Below are positions 44,845 through 54,006 of a stretch of 64,000 bases of DNA, one piece after another. The notes beneath the pieces were generated by a model. The model worked only from the letters and a program-made list of their open reading frames with translations, made no database searches and was not told the origin of the DNA. The position numbers and the translations under genes were made by a program. The stretch lies in the NCBI RefSeq assembly GCF_042678305.1, contig NZ_JBHUDT010000003.1; one strand, written 5' to 3'. The number at the start of each line of letters is the position of its first letter. The stretch's first letter is position 1. The stretch is from Gelatiniphilus marinus. GTDB taxonomy: Bacteria > Bacteroidota > Bacteroidia > Flavobacteriales > Flavobacteriaceae.

Positions 44845-45696
44845 TTAATAACCAGCCACGTTAAAATTAAGCATTTGCCTCACTTTAGCATAAACAATTG
44901 GGAATTGCAGTTTGAATTCTTGAGGTGTTTCAATAAAATTTTCGATGATTACGGCAACAAATTCAAACTTATCGGTAAAGACATAAGTTCTAAAATAATT
45001 AGATGCCATAAGCCTGTCTCTTAAAGCTTCATTTATTGATAACAATTTTGTAAGCTCTTTAAAGGTGTCGCTAAAAATGGTAGAGCTTATATCGCGCTGC
45101 TTAATGCTGTTTATATGTATGGCGTGCGTAAACTCATGGATGCCTAAATTTAAATTATAGCTTTGGTCGCTAAAGCCTGCCTTAAAATCTTCCCAAGAGA
45201 TAACCAAAGTTTTTAGCTTGGGGTTAAATTCGCCACGGTGGTACGCCTTATTGGTATTAGAATAAAACTGCTTTGGATAGACCACGATTTTCGAGATAAC
45301 GGCAATGTAAAAATCCCTAAAACCAAAGGTTAGCATTACGGCTGTCGCCGATATTAAAACCCGCATCTCATCGGTTATAACGTTTTCGCCTATACCAATA
45401 AAATCTTTGTCTTTAATAAATAACGCCACACGGTGCTCGAAGTATTTTTTTTCTTTTTTAGATAGATTTTTGTAAAACGCAAACCGGTTTTTAAGAATAT
45501 ATTTTTTTTGCTCGTCGAGTTTTTTTAAATAAAAATAAAAATGATTGTACAATGGTTTTTTATGTTTTATAACATAGGCCATTTCAGTCATTCTAAAAGC
45601 AAAATACAATAATAAGTATGCTAAAACCGCAAATATGATAGCTAATATTATTTTACCGCCAAATGTATTTGGATCGCTATTTAATAAGTAAAGCAT
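44845..45696 (-). CDS. MtfA-like zinc peptidase, membrane-anchored
   Basis: A 283-residue protein with an N-terminal transmembrane helix (IILAIIFAVLAYLLLYFAF) and a domain of the M90/MtfA family. The metal-binding HEFTHAIH lies near residue 180, and DEMRVLISATAVMLTFGF and the C-terminal part FVAVIIENFIETP are also typical. Enterobacterial MtfA binds the Mlc repressor and is an aminopeptidase; the flavobacterial members with a membrane anchor are uncharacterised as far as I know. The gene stands alone between the CBS and gal genes. Confidence 0.8.
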   Translation of the reverse strand: MLYLLNSDPNTFGGKIILAIIFAVLAYLLLYFAFRMTEMAYVIKHKKPLYNHFYFYLKKLDEQKKYILKNRFAFYKNLSKKEKKYFEHRVALFIKDKDFIGIGENVITDEMRVLISATAVMLTFGFRDFYIAVISKIVVYPKQFYSNTNKAYHRGEFNPKLKTLVISWEDFKAGFSDQSYNLNLGIHEFTHAIHINSIKQRDISSTIFSDTFKELTKLLSINEALRDRLMASNYFRTYVFTDKFEFVAVIIENFIETPQEFKLQFPIVYAKVRQMLNFNVAGY

Positions 45697-45780
45697 ATCT
45701 AGAAAACGGTTTTAGAACTTATTAATTGCTACATACCATTTAAGTAATTAGCTATAGTTTTCGATTAAAAAACCTAATTC

Positions 45781-46800
45781 TTAAACCAAATCCCGCAATC
45801 GTTGTGCTGCTTGTTCTGCGGTTATATCGCGTTGTGGCGTACCAAACATTTCGTAGCCAACCATAAACTTTTTTACGGTGGCACTGCGTAATAAAGGTGG
45901 GTAAAAACTCATGTGCCAATGCCAATGCTTATTATCTTTTCCGTTTGTTGGGGCTTGGTGGATACCGCTGGAATACGGGAAAGAACATTCAAACAAAGCA
46001 TCGTAAGCCTTGGTTAAAACCGAAATGGCCTCGGCGTAAGCGCGACTTTCTTTTTCAGAAATTTGAGTTATATCTTTGTATTGTTTTTTAGGAGCAATCA
46101 TAGCTTCAAAAGGCCATACGGCCCAAAAAGGAATTAACACTACAAAATCGTCGTTTTCAAAAACAACGCGTTCTTTGGTTTCTATTTCTTGTTTTAAATA
46201 ATCGCCTAAAAGACTGCTTTTATTTTTAGAATAGTATGCGTTTTGTTGATTATCTTTCTTTTCAACTTCGTTTGGAAGTGTGGACTGGCTCCAGATTTGA
46301 CCGTGCGGGTGCGGGTTACTACAGCCCATTACAGCACCTTTGTTTTCAAATATTTGAACGTTATTAATCGCTTGGTTCGCACCGAGTAATTGATACTCTT
46401 TTTGCCAAACTTTTACCACCTTGGTAATGGCATCAACATCCATATCGGCCAAACTTTTAGAGTGGTCCGGGCTAAAGCATATTACTTTGCAAATACCGGT
46501 TTCGCTTTCGGCTATTAGCAGTCCGTTGTCTAAAGCAAAAGATTTTGAGTTAGATTGTAACGCTGCAAAATCGTTTGTAAACACAAAGACATCTTTGTAA
46601 TCGGGGTTTACTTTACCGTTAATTCTGGTGTTTCCGGCGCATAAATAACAGCTTGGGTCGTGTGTTGGCCGTACCTGGTTTGAGAGCACTTCGTTTTGTC
46701 CTTGCCACGGGCGTTTGGCTCGATGCGGTGATACCAAAACCCACTCGCCTGTTAATATATTTAATCTTTTATGTGAGTAATCTTGTAAATCTGTGTTCAT
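45781..46800 (-). CDS. galT: Galactose-1-phosphate uridylyltransferase
   Basis: A 339-residue GalT of the Leloir pathway (galactose 1-phosphate plus UDP-glucose to UDP-galactose). The zinc ligands appear in SCYLCAGNTR, the active-site His in NPHPHGQIWSQ, and the C-terminal half has HWHWHMSFYPPLLRS. It is the last gene of the regulator-galM-galK-galT operon, 22 bases after galK. galE is not in the window. Confidence 0.97.
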   Translation of the reverse strand: MNTDLQDYSHKRLNILTGEWVLVSPHRAKRPWQGQNEVLSNQVRPTHDPSCYLCAGNTRINGKVNPDYKDVFVFTNDFAALQSNSKSFALDNGLLIAESETGICKVICFSPDHSKSLADMDVDAITKVVKVWQKEYQLLGANQAINNVQIFENKGAVMGCSNPHPHGQIWSQSTLPNEVEKKDNQQNAYYSKNKSSLLGDYLKQEIETKERVVFENDDFVVLIPFWAVWPFEAMIAPKKQYKDITQISEKESRAYAEAISVLTKAYDALFECSFPYSSGIHQAPTNGKDNKHWHWHMSFYPPLLRSATVKKFMVGYEMFGTPQRDITAEQAAQRLRDLV

Positions 46801-46822
46801 TTTTAATGGTTATAACAAGTTG

Positions 46823-47971
46823 TTAATTAACTACATGTGTACCGTTGGATAGTTTTACAAAATACACCGAGCATTCCTTATCAAATTTATTTTTGTATGC
46901 TTTTGATGCTGCATCGGCAAAGGCCTTTGCTTTGGTTTTTGCTACCAAATTAATAGTACAACCGCCAAAACCGCCTCCCATCATTCTTGCGCCTAAAACG
47001 TGTTTGTTTTGTTTTGCTTGTTCAACAAGAAAATCAAGTTCGTTACAACTTACTTTATATTTTTCTGACAGGCCTTCGTGCGATTGGTATATTAAAGCGC
47101 CCAAGGTTTCCAGATCGCCTTCTTCTATGGCTTTGCCCGCCTTAATGGTTCTTTTATTTTCTTGAATAACGTATAATGCTTTTTGATAATTTTCTGGTGT
47201 TACTTTATCTTTTACTTTTTCTAAATCTGCTTCGGTAGCATCTCTAAGGGCTTTTATCCCGAGCAATTCGGAAATGTTTTCGCAGGCTGCTCGCCTATCG
47301 TTATAAGCGCTATCTGACAAACTGTGCTTTACATTTGTGTTTATAAGCATTAGTTGATGGTCTTTAAAATCGATCTGAAAAGGTTTAGACTCAACCGTTC
47401 TGCAATCCAAATGCAACGCATTGTTTTCTATCCCGAACATGCTGGCGTATTGGTCCATAATCCCACATTTAACACCCACGTAATTGTGTTCTGCTTTTTG
47501 CGATATTAAAATCATGTCGTGCTTTGATAGCCCTAAATCGAATAGTTCGTTAAGCCCAAAAACCACACTGTTTTCCAGAGCTGCTGAAGAAGACATACCG
47601 GCACCCCCGGGAATATCGCCCTTAAAAACGATATTAAAATTGCCTACAATTATATTCTTTTTTTGAATTTCTGCAACCACACCAAGTACATAATTCTCCC
47701 AACTGCCCTCGGGCGATGGTTTTATTTGGTCCAATTCAAATTGCATGGTACTATCCAAATCCAAGGCTATTGCCGTACAGTACCCAGAATTGCTTTTTTC
47801 CAGGGCTGCTGCTATACCTTTATCTACCGCGGCAGGAAAAACAAAGCCTTCGTTATAATCGGTATGTTCGCCAATAAGGTTAATTCGCCCGGGAGAAAAA
47901 ACCAGTAAAGGGTTTTGGTTAAAGGTTTCTTTATATTTTGCTTTAACTGCGTTAATTAATTCAGCATTCAT
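46823..47971 (-). CDS. galK: Galactokinase
   Basis: A 382-residue GHMP kinase that phosphorylates galactose at C1. Signature text: PGRINLIGEHTDYNEGFVFP near residue 27, the ATP-binding PGGAGMSSSAALE near 130 and the third motif ARMMGGGFGGCTINL near 340. It is 16 bases after galM and upstream of galT. Confidence 0.98.
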   Translation of the reverse strand: MNAELINAVKAKYKETFNQNPLLVFSPGRINLIGEHTDYNEGFVFPAAVDKGIAAALEKSNSGYCTAIALDLDSTMQFELDQIKPSPEGSWENYVLGVVAEIQKKNIIVGNFNIVFKGDIPGGAGMSSSAALENSVVFGLNELFDLGLSKHDMILISQKAEHNYVGVKCGIMDQYASMFGIENNALHLDCRTVESKPFQIDFKDHQLMLINTNVKHSLSDSAYNDRRAACENISELLGIKALRDATEADLEKVKDKVTPENYQKALYVIQENKRTIKAGKAIEEGDLETLGALIYQSHEGLSEKYKVSCNELDFLVEQAKQNKHVLGARMMGGGFGGCTINLVAKTKAKAFADAASKAYKNKFDKECSVYFVKLSNGTHVVN

Positions 47972-47987
47972 TAATTTATATATTAGG

Positions 47988-48875
47988 TTATTGAATCATT
48001 TTTAAGCGCCATTCTATTTGGTACGATGCGTTGGGTTTTAACTGTTTTAGACCAATTTGATTGTTAAAACTATTGGATACTCCTGTTGTTGGCTCGATGG
48101 CTATTGTGTTTTCTTTTGGCGGTATATAAAGCTGTAAGAAATTGTTTTCTTCAGAAGATTCCATTATAAATTTATAGGTTGGTGTGTTGAATGCTACGGC
48201 ATTATTATCTAAAACCCAACAATCGTCTAGTTTTTTATCTTCAATAGTAAAGGTTTTAACAGCCTCAATGGTTTCTATGCCTTCGGCTATATTTCGTTCT
48301 CCTAAAATTAGTTTTTTATGGCTTGAAAATTCTAAATTGCTGGCCTGCAAGTTTTCGGTTAAAAAATAAGGATGCCAGCCCAAAGTAAACGGAAAAGTTT
48401 GGGTACCTGTATTTTTAACCAACACCTTTAAATGCATGGCTTTTTTGGTAAAAACATACTCCAATTGCATGTTGTAGGTAAACGGAAAGCCTTTGCAAAA
48501 TTGGCTTTCTTGGAATTCTAGTTTTACCGAAACAGAATTTTCATTGGCTTTCTGCTCTATAATATTAAACGTTTTATTGTACACCAAACCATGTAGTGCG
48601 TTGTTTTCGGCTGGATTGTTAACATGTAAATGATATTGGGTTTTATTAAAAACATATACACCATCTTTAACTCGGTTTGCAAACGGGAATAAAATAGCCG
48701 ATGCATAGGTATTGGCATAAACCAACGGCTTTAAATCTGCTATTATATGGCTATTGTTTAGCGTTAATTCTTGTAGGCTAGCGCCTTCATTTAAATTAAT
48801 TTTGGCATAAAACGAGGCATCTGAGTATTTTAGCTCCAATACGTTGGTTTCTTTATAATGGTTAATGCTGTACAC
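47988..48875 (-). CDS. galM: Aldose 1-epimerase (galactose mutarotase type)
   Basis: A 295-residue beta-sandwich protein of the aldose-1-epimerase family. Likely catalytic His residues lie in NALHGLVYN and LGWHPYFL, and the catalytic Glu in AIEPTTGVSNSFNN. It would interconvert alpha and beta galactose ahead of GalK. It sits 20 bases after the regulator gene. The family is broad, so activity on other sugars is possible. Confidence 0.88.
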   Translation of the reverse strand: MYSINHYKETNVLELKYSDASFYAKINLNEGASLQELTLNNSHIIADLKPLVYANTYASAILFPFANRVKDGVYVFNKTQYHLHVNNPAENNALHGLVYNKTFNIIEQKANENSVSVKLEFQESQFCKGFPFTYNMQLEYVFTKKAMHLKVLVKNTGTQTFPFTLGWHPYFLTENLQASNLEFSSHKKLILGERNIAEGIETIEAVKTFTIEDKKLDDCWVLDNNAVAFNTPTYKFIMESSEENNFLQLYIPPKENTIAIEPTTGVSNSFNNQIGLKQLKPNASYQIEWRLKMIQ

Positions 48876-48895
48876 TGTGGCTTATTTTTAAAAAG

Positions 48896-49888
48896 TTATA
48901 ACGAGTTTCTTATAATAAGGTTAGTGGGGTTTACAATTTTACCCACTTCTTTATTTAGTATCATGTTTGCCAACCGTTTTCCCATGGCGTTAAAATCTGT
49001 AGAGATGGTAGTTATACCGTTGGCAACAATTTCTTTTAACAGGGTATCGTTGTACGATATAACACCCACATCTTTGGCCAATTCCAAATTGTTGGTTTTA
49101 AAAGATTTTATAATGCGGAGTAGGTTTTTATCGTCTGGCACAATGTAAACGTCGCCTTTATTTGGGGTATTGTTTTTAAGCGAACCTATTACTGCATGGT
49201 TAAAATTATAGGTTTCGCAAAACTGCTTAAATCCTTTTAGCATCCCTTTGGGCTGTTTGTCTTCAGAATAAAGCAAAATGAGTTTTTTATATTTTTTTAT
49301 AAGATGGAAGGCCTTTTGCAAGCCATTAAAAATATCGGCTTTAAAATGTTGATAAATCGCAGAATACGCTTCTAGATCTGGGTGCAACTGATCTAATACA
49401 AAAACCCTGTCTTGGGGCAGGTTTTTTATAATCGAGCTGGTAGGGCTCAAATTGGCAGGCATAATTACGTAATAATTGTAAGTGCCAATACTATCGTGAA
49501 TCAATTTACTGAAAATACCAGGGTTGAAGTGATGAAAAAAAATATCAACTTGAATATTTGCTCCTAAATTTTCTAAAAACGAGTTATATAAATCTTCTTT
49601 AAACGAATTTAACTCATCGAAAAGCAAAAATATTTTTTGATTTACATTTATATCTACACTCGATACATAATAGCCTTTACCAACAACAGACTGAATAATC
49701 CCTCGGTTTTTTAATGCGTTAAAAGCGGTTAAAACGGTATCTCTAGAGAGCCCGTGAGCATTTTTAACATTATTTATAGAAGGTAACTTGTCGCCTTTTT
49801 TAAGTGTGCCCGTAGTAATGGCCTCCTCAATCGAATTAACAATTTGCCTATACTTTGGTATGCTTATTTTATTCTTAATTGAAATCAT
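48896..49888 (-). CDS. GntR-LacI hybrid transcription regulator
   Basis: A 330-residue regulator. The N-terminal GntR winged helix (residues 8-75) includes ITTGTLKKGDKLPSIN and the recognition part GLSRDTVLTAFNALKNRG. The rest is a periplasmic-binding-protein-like sugar sensor, as in LacI proteins (LILLYSEDKQPKGMLKGF, DVGVISYNDTLLKEIV). This fusion is common in Bacteroidota sugar loci. It heads the galMKT operon and faces a symporter gene, so it probably controls both in response to galactose or a related sugar. Confidence 0.9.
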   Translation of the reverse strand: MISIKNKISIPKYRQIVNSIEEAITTGTLKKGDKLPSINNVKNAHGLSRDTVLTAFNALKNRGIIQSVVGKGYYVSSVDINVNQKIFLLFDELNSFKEDLYNSFLENLGANIQVDIFFHHFNPGIFSKLIHDSIGTYNYYVIMPANLSPTSSIIKNLPQDRVFVLDQLHPDLEAYSAIYQHFKADIFNGLQKAFHLIKKYKKLILLYSEDKQPKGMLKGFKQFCETYNFNHAVIGSLKNNTPNKGDVYIVPDDKNLLRIIKSFKTNNLELAKDVGVISYNDTLLKEIVANGITTISTDFNAMGKRLANMILNKEVGKIVNPTNLIIRNSL

Positions 49889-49896
49889 TCGAAAGA

Positions 49897-49904
49897 CAAA
49901 GGTA
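49897..49904 (-). promoter_or_regulatory. TAnnTTTG -7 element of the gal operon
   Basis: TACCTTTG on the minus strand matches the consensus exactly and ends eight bases before the regulator ATG, giving a very short leader. Confidence 0.55.
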
Positions 49905-49922
49905 CTACTTTTTACCCATAAT

Positions 49923-49943
49923 AACTACCAGACCCTACTAGTT
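49923..49943. promoter_or_regulatory. Candidate operator in the divergent gal promoter region
   Basis: AACTA, 11 bases, TAGTT form an inverted repeat between the two divergent -7 elements. It is a plausible site for the GntR-LacI hybrid, but the match is short and could be chance. Confidence 0.3.
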
Positions 49944-49986
49944 TGTTTTAATAATAAAAAACATTAAATCTTTAAAATTAAATATC

Positions 49987-49994
49987 TATATTTG
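49987..49994 (+). promoter_or_regulatory. TAnnTTTG -7 element of the symporter gene
   Basis: TATATTTG is an exact match, 34 bases before the ATG at 50029. It diverges from the gal operon promoter. Confidence 0.6.
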
Positions 49995-50028
49995 AGACTT
50001 TATTTCTAACTTAACTAACTATTATATT

Positions 50029-51678
50029 ATGACAGCAGGATTTGACACATGGGATTATGTAGTCTTTATTGCTTACGCCATCTTAATTTTAGGTGTAGGA
50101 TTATGGGTGTCTAGAGACAAAAAAGGTCATCAAAAAAACGCCGAAGATTATTTTTTGGCAAGCAAATCCCTGCCATGGTGGGCCATTGGCGCCTCTTTAA
50201 TTGCAGCAAACATTTCTGCAGAGCAATTTATAGGCATGTCGGGTTCTGGTTTTGCCTCTGGTTTAGCTATAGCATCTTACGAATGGATGGCTGCCATTAC
50301 CTTAATTATAGTTGGTAAATATTTCTTACCCATTTTTATTGAAAAAGGGCTCTATACCATTCCTGAGTTTGTCGAGAAACGCTATTCTACAAACCTTAAA
50401 ACCATTCTTGCGGTATTTTGGATTGCACTGTATGTATTTGTAAACCTAACCACGGTTTTATACTTAGGCTCCTTAGCTTTAAACACTATTTTAGGAATAC
50501 CATTAATATACGGCGTAATAGGTTTAGCGCTATTTGCAGCAGCCTATTCATTATACGGTGGCTTATCGGCTGTAGCTTGGACCGATGTAATTCAAGTTAT
50601 TTTCTTAGTTTTGGGAGGTCTGGTTACCACGTACTTAGCACTAAACACGGTATCTGGTGGCGATGGATTTATTGCAGGATTAACTACTGTATTTGAAGAG
50701 GTGCCCGAACGTTTTGAAATGATTCTTGACAAATCTAATCCGGAATATAAAAACTTACCGGGAATAGCCGTGTTAGTTGGTGGGATGTGGGTAGCAAATC
50801 TCTACTATTGGGGATTCAATCAATATATTATTCAAAGAACACTTGCAGCAAAGTCACTAAAAGAAGCTCAAAAAGGTATTCTATTTGCTGCTTTCTTAAA
50901 ATTACTTATTCCTTTAATTGTTGTTATTCCAGGGATTGCTGCTTATGTAATGATCAATGATGCCGAAATTATGGCAAGATTAGGAGATGTAGCTGCTAAA
51001 AACCTGCCCTCTTTAGAACAAGCAGATAAAGCCTACCCTTGGTTATTGCAGTTTTTACCAACAGGACTTAAAGGACTTGCATTTGCTGCATTAGCTGCTG
51101 CTATTGTATCTTCTTTAGCCTCTATGTTAAATTCAACATCTACCATCTTTACGATGGATATTTATAAGCAATATATTAATAAAAACGCTGGCGATAAAGC
51201 CACCGTGAATATGGGACGAATTTCTGCATTTGTGGCTCTGGTAACTGCCTGTATAGTAGCGCCACTTTTAGGTAACCTAGACCAAGCTTTCCAGTTTATA
51301 CAAGAATACACTGGTATAGTTAGCCCAGGTATATTAGCAGTATTTTTATTAGGTTTATTTTGGAAGAAAACTACAAACAAAGCAGCTATTATTGGTGCGT
51401 TAGCTTCAATTCCAATTGCGATGTATTTTAAAGTCGCACCAAAAGGGTGGTCAACATCTTCTTTATTTGTTGATGTGCCATTTATGGACCAAATGGGATA
51501 CACTTTGCTTTTAACCATGTTGGTAATTGCAATATTTAGCTATGTACAGCACAAAGGTGCCGATGATGAAAAAGGCATACCAATTACCAAGCAATTATTT
51601 AAAACGTCGCCTTTATTTAATATTGGTGCTTTTGCAGTAATGATAATTTTAACCGTTTTATATGCCTTATTTTGGTAA
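50029..51678 (+). CDS. Sodium:solute (sugar) symporter, SGLT family
   Basis: A 549-residue membrane protein with about 14 hydrophobic helices. The SSS-family hallmarks are EDYFLASKSLPWWAIGASLIA near residue 40 (shown in part), the following SAEQFIGMSGSG, YSLYGGLSAVAWTDVIQVI and AAAIVSSLASMLNSTSTIFTMD. It resembles sodium/glucose-galactose transporters such as vSGLT. Its divergent position opposite the gal operon makes galactose uptake the leading guess. A hairpin at 51735-51762 follows. Confidence 0.92.
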   Translation: MTAGFDTWDYVVFIAYAILILGVGLWVSRDKKGHQKNAEDYFLASKSLPWWAIGASLIAANISAEQFIGMSGSGFASGLAIASYEWMAAITLIIVGKYFLPIFIEKGLYTIPEFVEKRYSTNLKTILAVFWIALYVFVNLTTVLYLGSLALNTILGIPLIYGVIGLALFAAAYSLYGGLSAVAWTDVIQVIFLVLGGLVTTYLALNTVSGGDGFIAGLTTVFEEVPERFEMILDKSNPEYKNLPGIAVLVGGMWVANLYYWGFNQYIIQRTLAAKSLKEAQKGILFAAFLKLLIPLIVVIPGIAAYVMINDAEIMARLGDVAAKNLPSLEQADKAYPWLLQFLPTGLKGLAFAALAAAIVSSLASMLNSTSTIFTMDIYKQYINKNAGDKATVNMGRISAFVALVTACIVAPLLGNLDQAFQFIQEYTGIVSPGILAVFLLGLFWKKTTNKAAIIGALASIPIAMYFKVAPKGWSTSSLFVDVPFMDQMGYTLLLTMLVIAIFSYVQHKGADDEKGIPITKQLFKTSPLFNIGAFAVMIILTVLYALFW

Positions 51679-51734
51679 GAGTTAATTTCAAACCCTAAAT
51701 AAATTAGGTTTGAAAACAAAAAAACATAAGAGAG

Positions 51735-51765
51735 AGGCTGTCTGAAAAGGCAGTCTTTTTTTACA
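51735..51765 (+). terminator. Terminator after the symporter gene
   Basis: GGCTGTC and GGCAGTC pair with two G-U wobbles around a TGAAAA loop, followed by a run of eight T residues. The stem is modest but the U tract is good. Confidence 0.5.
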
Positions 51766-51794
51766 ATTTTTAAATTAAATTCTTAAATTTAAGA

Positions 51795-51950
51795 ATGAGC
51801 AGAAAAGTAATTTTTAACACTTATAACCAAGACCAGGTAAGTCATTTATTTCCAAGTTGTGCTAATTTAGCTCCAGTTAATCATCCTCTTCGCTTTGTAA
51901 ATACGATTATTGACCATATTGACATTAGTGCTATGCAAGCAAAGTTATAA
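51795..51950 (+). pseudogene. IS1182-type transposase N-terminal remnant
   Basis: A 51-codon frame begins MSRKVIFNTYNQDQVSHLFP and continues with NLAPVNHPLRFVNTIIDHID before a stop. This is the conserved start of IS1182/IS5-like transposases, in which a N-terminal segment of this kind precedes the DDE domain. No DDE domain, further transposase coding or terminal inverted repeat is seen nearby, so it is a decayed fragment. The rest of this 355-base gap (51679-52033) holds a terminator and nothing else recognised. Confidence 0.65.
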
Positions 51951-52033
51951 AGGCAGAGTTACATCAAGCGCAAATTCTAAACACAGGCCCCTACAACTAA
52001 AAAAGGCAATACCATAAAGTTTAAAATCGTGTT

Positions 52034-53230
52034 TTAAAGTCCTATCTTTTTTAAATTAATAATCATAGCATCATCAATACCCAAATAACGTCTTGCACCT
52101 AAATACCTATTTTTGTTGAAGGCGTCATAATTATCTGCTTCAGGGCTTATGGAGTTTATTTTAACTTGACTTGCGGCATGTATAAATTCGTTTTTATCAT
52201 TGCCTAACCAAATGCCGACGTGTGTGGTACGTTGTTTGGTGCTATCCGTTGCTTTTTTGCCAAAAAACAATAAATCGCCTTTTTGCAAATTTTCAAAAGC
52301 CAAATTTGAATCCACAACTTTACCGGCGTTAATTTGTTGTGAAGCATCTCTCGGGATTACAAACCCATTCATTAAATACACTGTTTTGGTAAAGCCGCTG
52401 CAATCCATTCCTTTGGTTGATGTACCGCCCCATAAATAAGGAGAACCCACAAAGTGTTTAGCGGTATTTTCAATTAAATTACCCGATGGCTGCACGGTTT
52501 TAATCCAATGGCTATAAATAACAGCCTCCTTTTTATTGATGTAACCCACACGATTATCAGGATAAGCTACTTTGTAAAAGTTTTTACCCGTTTCCAATAA
52601 TGCTAATTGAGCACCTAAAACTATATCTGAGACAACAGGCTCATTTACATTTTCCCTTTGGTAAACATGTCCAAAAGTTTGGGTATATATTATTTTAGGG
52701 GCGGTTTGCCATCTATTTAGTTCGGCATCAGTCATTAGCTTAACGCCACCGTGATCTACCCAAGAAATATAGCGATCGGGGGTTTGTATTAAATAAAAAT
52801 CGCCATCAATTTTCAGTACATTTAAAACCGTTCCTAAAATGGCTTGAGTTGCTAATTCTGCCGAATGTTTGGGTTTAGAGCGTATGTTGGCCACCGAGTT
52901 ATTAACCACGGCGTATTTGGTTTGTCCAACAGATTGGTTGGGCAGTAAATTAATACTGTAATCTACATGAAAGGCACCGGTTTTATCGATTAAAGGCGTG
53001 AGTTTATCATTAAAAACCGAAACAACATCAGCATTGGTGGTTTCTCCGGTAACGAATAGGGTTTTATCTTTTTTTTCTAGCTTAATATTAAAAACTTCAA
53101 CCCGGGTATCTGGCGCATAAATGGTTTTTAGGCTGTCTTTTACGGCTTCAAAATTGTTTTGATGGCTTGACTCTTGTTTATTGCAAGACATTAAAACAAC
53201 TAGTACGATTATTGTAATATAATGTTTCAT
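52034..53230 (-). CDS. SH3-domain NlpC/P60 cell-wall peptidase lipoprotein
   Basis: A 398-residue lipoprotein. The ATG at 53230 gives MKHYITIIVLVVLMSCNK with a clear lipobox; an upstream Met adds 11 residues before the signal. The middle holds bacterial SH3-type domains (VNNSVANIRSKPKHSAEL; LETGKNFYKVAYPDNRVGYI). The C-terminal C40 peptidase domain has the catalytic Cys in TKGMDCSGFTKTVY and the His in RTTHVGIWLG, with FIHAASQ as third element. It probably cleaves D-Glu-DAP type bonds in peptidoglycan fragments, like YkfC-type enzymes. Confidence 0.9.
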   Translation of the reverse strand: MKHYITIIVLVVLMSCNKQESSHQNNFEAVKDSLKTIYAPDTRVEVFNIKLEKKDKTLFVTGETTNADVVSVFNDKLTPLIDKTGAFHVDYSINLLPNQSVGQTKYAVVNNSVANIRSKPKHSAELATQAILGTVLNVLKIDGDFYLIQTPDRYISWVDHGGVKLMTDAELNRWQTAPKIIYTQTFGHVYQRENVNEPVVSDIVLGAQLALLETGKNFYKVAYPDNRVGYINKKEAVIYSHWIKTVQPSGNLIENTAKHFVGSPYLWGGTSTKGMDCSGFTKTVYLMNGFVIPRDASQQINAGKVVDSNLAFENLQKGDLLFFGKKATDSTKQRTTHVGIWLGNDKNEFIHAASQVKINSISPEADNYDAFNKNRYLGARRYLGIDDAMIINLKKIGL

Positions 53231-53338
53231 TCTAAAGTTTAATTTGTGAAAGCTAAAGTACAAAAAGGGAGTAAATTAAAATTTGTGTTATTTTGATTTG
53301 AAAGCTTGGGCAAAATTGAATAGGTTCGTTTAACGGTC

Positions 53339-53450
53339 TTGTATATGAAAAGTAGCGGATTTTAAGCACTAACTTTTCAGATTATAATAGACCTTTAATT
53401 TATTCATTTTCTTTCGATTAAGCGATTAAGCCGCTATTTTTTATATACGT
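53339..53450. repeat. Imperfect inverted-repeat element at the island edge
   Basis: GTATATGAAAAGTAGCGG at the left faces its imperfect complement CCGCTATTTTTTATATAC at the right, separated by about 75 AT-rich bases. It has the form of a small MITE-like or recombination-site-like element with no coding capacity. The half-site GTGTAGCGGCTTTTTTT at 56989-57007 beyond the other end of the island is related. Confidence 0.55.
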
Positions 53451-53494
53451 TGTTACCTGCTGGCTTTATTCATTTTCAGCCTGTTAGCGTTAGC

Positions 53495-53543
53495 GTGAAA
53501 GCTCTTTGCAACCGCAGGAACGAGGATTGCAATGTGCTTGAAC
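53495..53543 (+). repeat. Hairpin repeat flanking the RM island, left copy
   Basis: It starts GTGAAAGCTCTTT and ends AATGTGCTTGAAC. The middle can pair (TTGCAA with TTGCAA, YC/GR extension) around a loop containing AGGAACGAG. The same ends and loop core recur at 56937-56989 with a different stem sequence. The outer arms GTGAAAGC/GCTTGAAC pair except for two adjacent G-A mismatches. Confidence 0.75.
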
Positions 53544-53554
53544 ACAGTATTGGG

Positions 53555-54004
53555 TTAAAATACTTTCTCGTTATCGTAATGAATTTTTATGTTTTCATCC
53601 TTATCAGTTGTTATTAGAAAATCTATCTTGTCTAACTGTTTTTTTGATTTTTCGAGGTGTTTCTTTTCTTCTGGTATTCCTATTCCGTAAACTATTTTAC
53701 TTATGTTAAATCCACTTAATAACTGATTTAATGAATCTGAAAAATTATTCTCGGTCTTAATTTCCAATAGTTTGTCAAAATCAGGCTGATAGAATCTATC
53801 CTTGTTTTCGAAGAATAAAGCGACATTGCCCTTAACAGCAATTATATCAGGAATAATTCCACCTTTATTTTTTTCAGTTCTATTATCTCCATTAGGATGA
53901 AGTAAAACGCCTGTACCACTTTGTGGAAAATCATAACAGATTATTTGCCAGTCATTTTCCTCTAACCAACTCATGATGCTTATTGTAACTCTTTCTTCTC
54001 TCAT
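53555..54004 (-). CDS. Probable PD-(D/E)XK restriction endonuclease subunit
   Basis: A 149-residue protein from the ATG at 54004, two bases after the stop of the upstream gene; an alternative ATG at 54022 would overlap that gene by 16 bases. The nuclease core is clear: GIIPDIIAVKGNV followed by ALFFENKDRF, the P-D-x13-E-x-K pattern. No DNA-recognition domain is obvious in the short remainder. It is the last gene of the XRE-methyltransferase-endonuclease operon, so it probably provides or shares the cleavage activity. I do not recognise a named family. Confidence 0.7.
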   Translation of the reverse strand: MREERVTISIMSWLEENDWQIICYDFPQSGTGVLLHPNGDNRTEKNKGGIIPDIIAVKGNVALFFENKDRFYQPDFDKLLEIKTENNFSDSLNQLLSGFNISKIVYGIGIPEEKKHLEKSKKQLDKIDFLITTDKDENIKIHYDNEKVF

Positions 54005-54006
54005 AA

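Noticed and set aside
44617..45024. A 135-codon plus-strand frame across the CBS-peptidase gap
   Set aside because: It is antisense to parts of two clear genes and has no family features.
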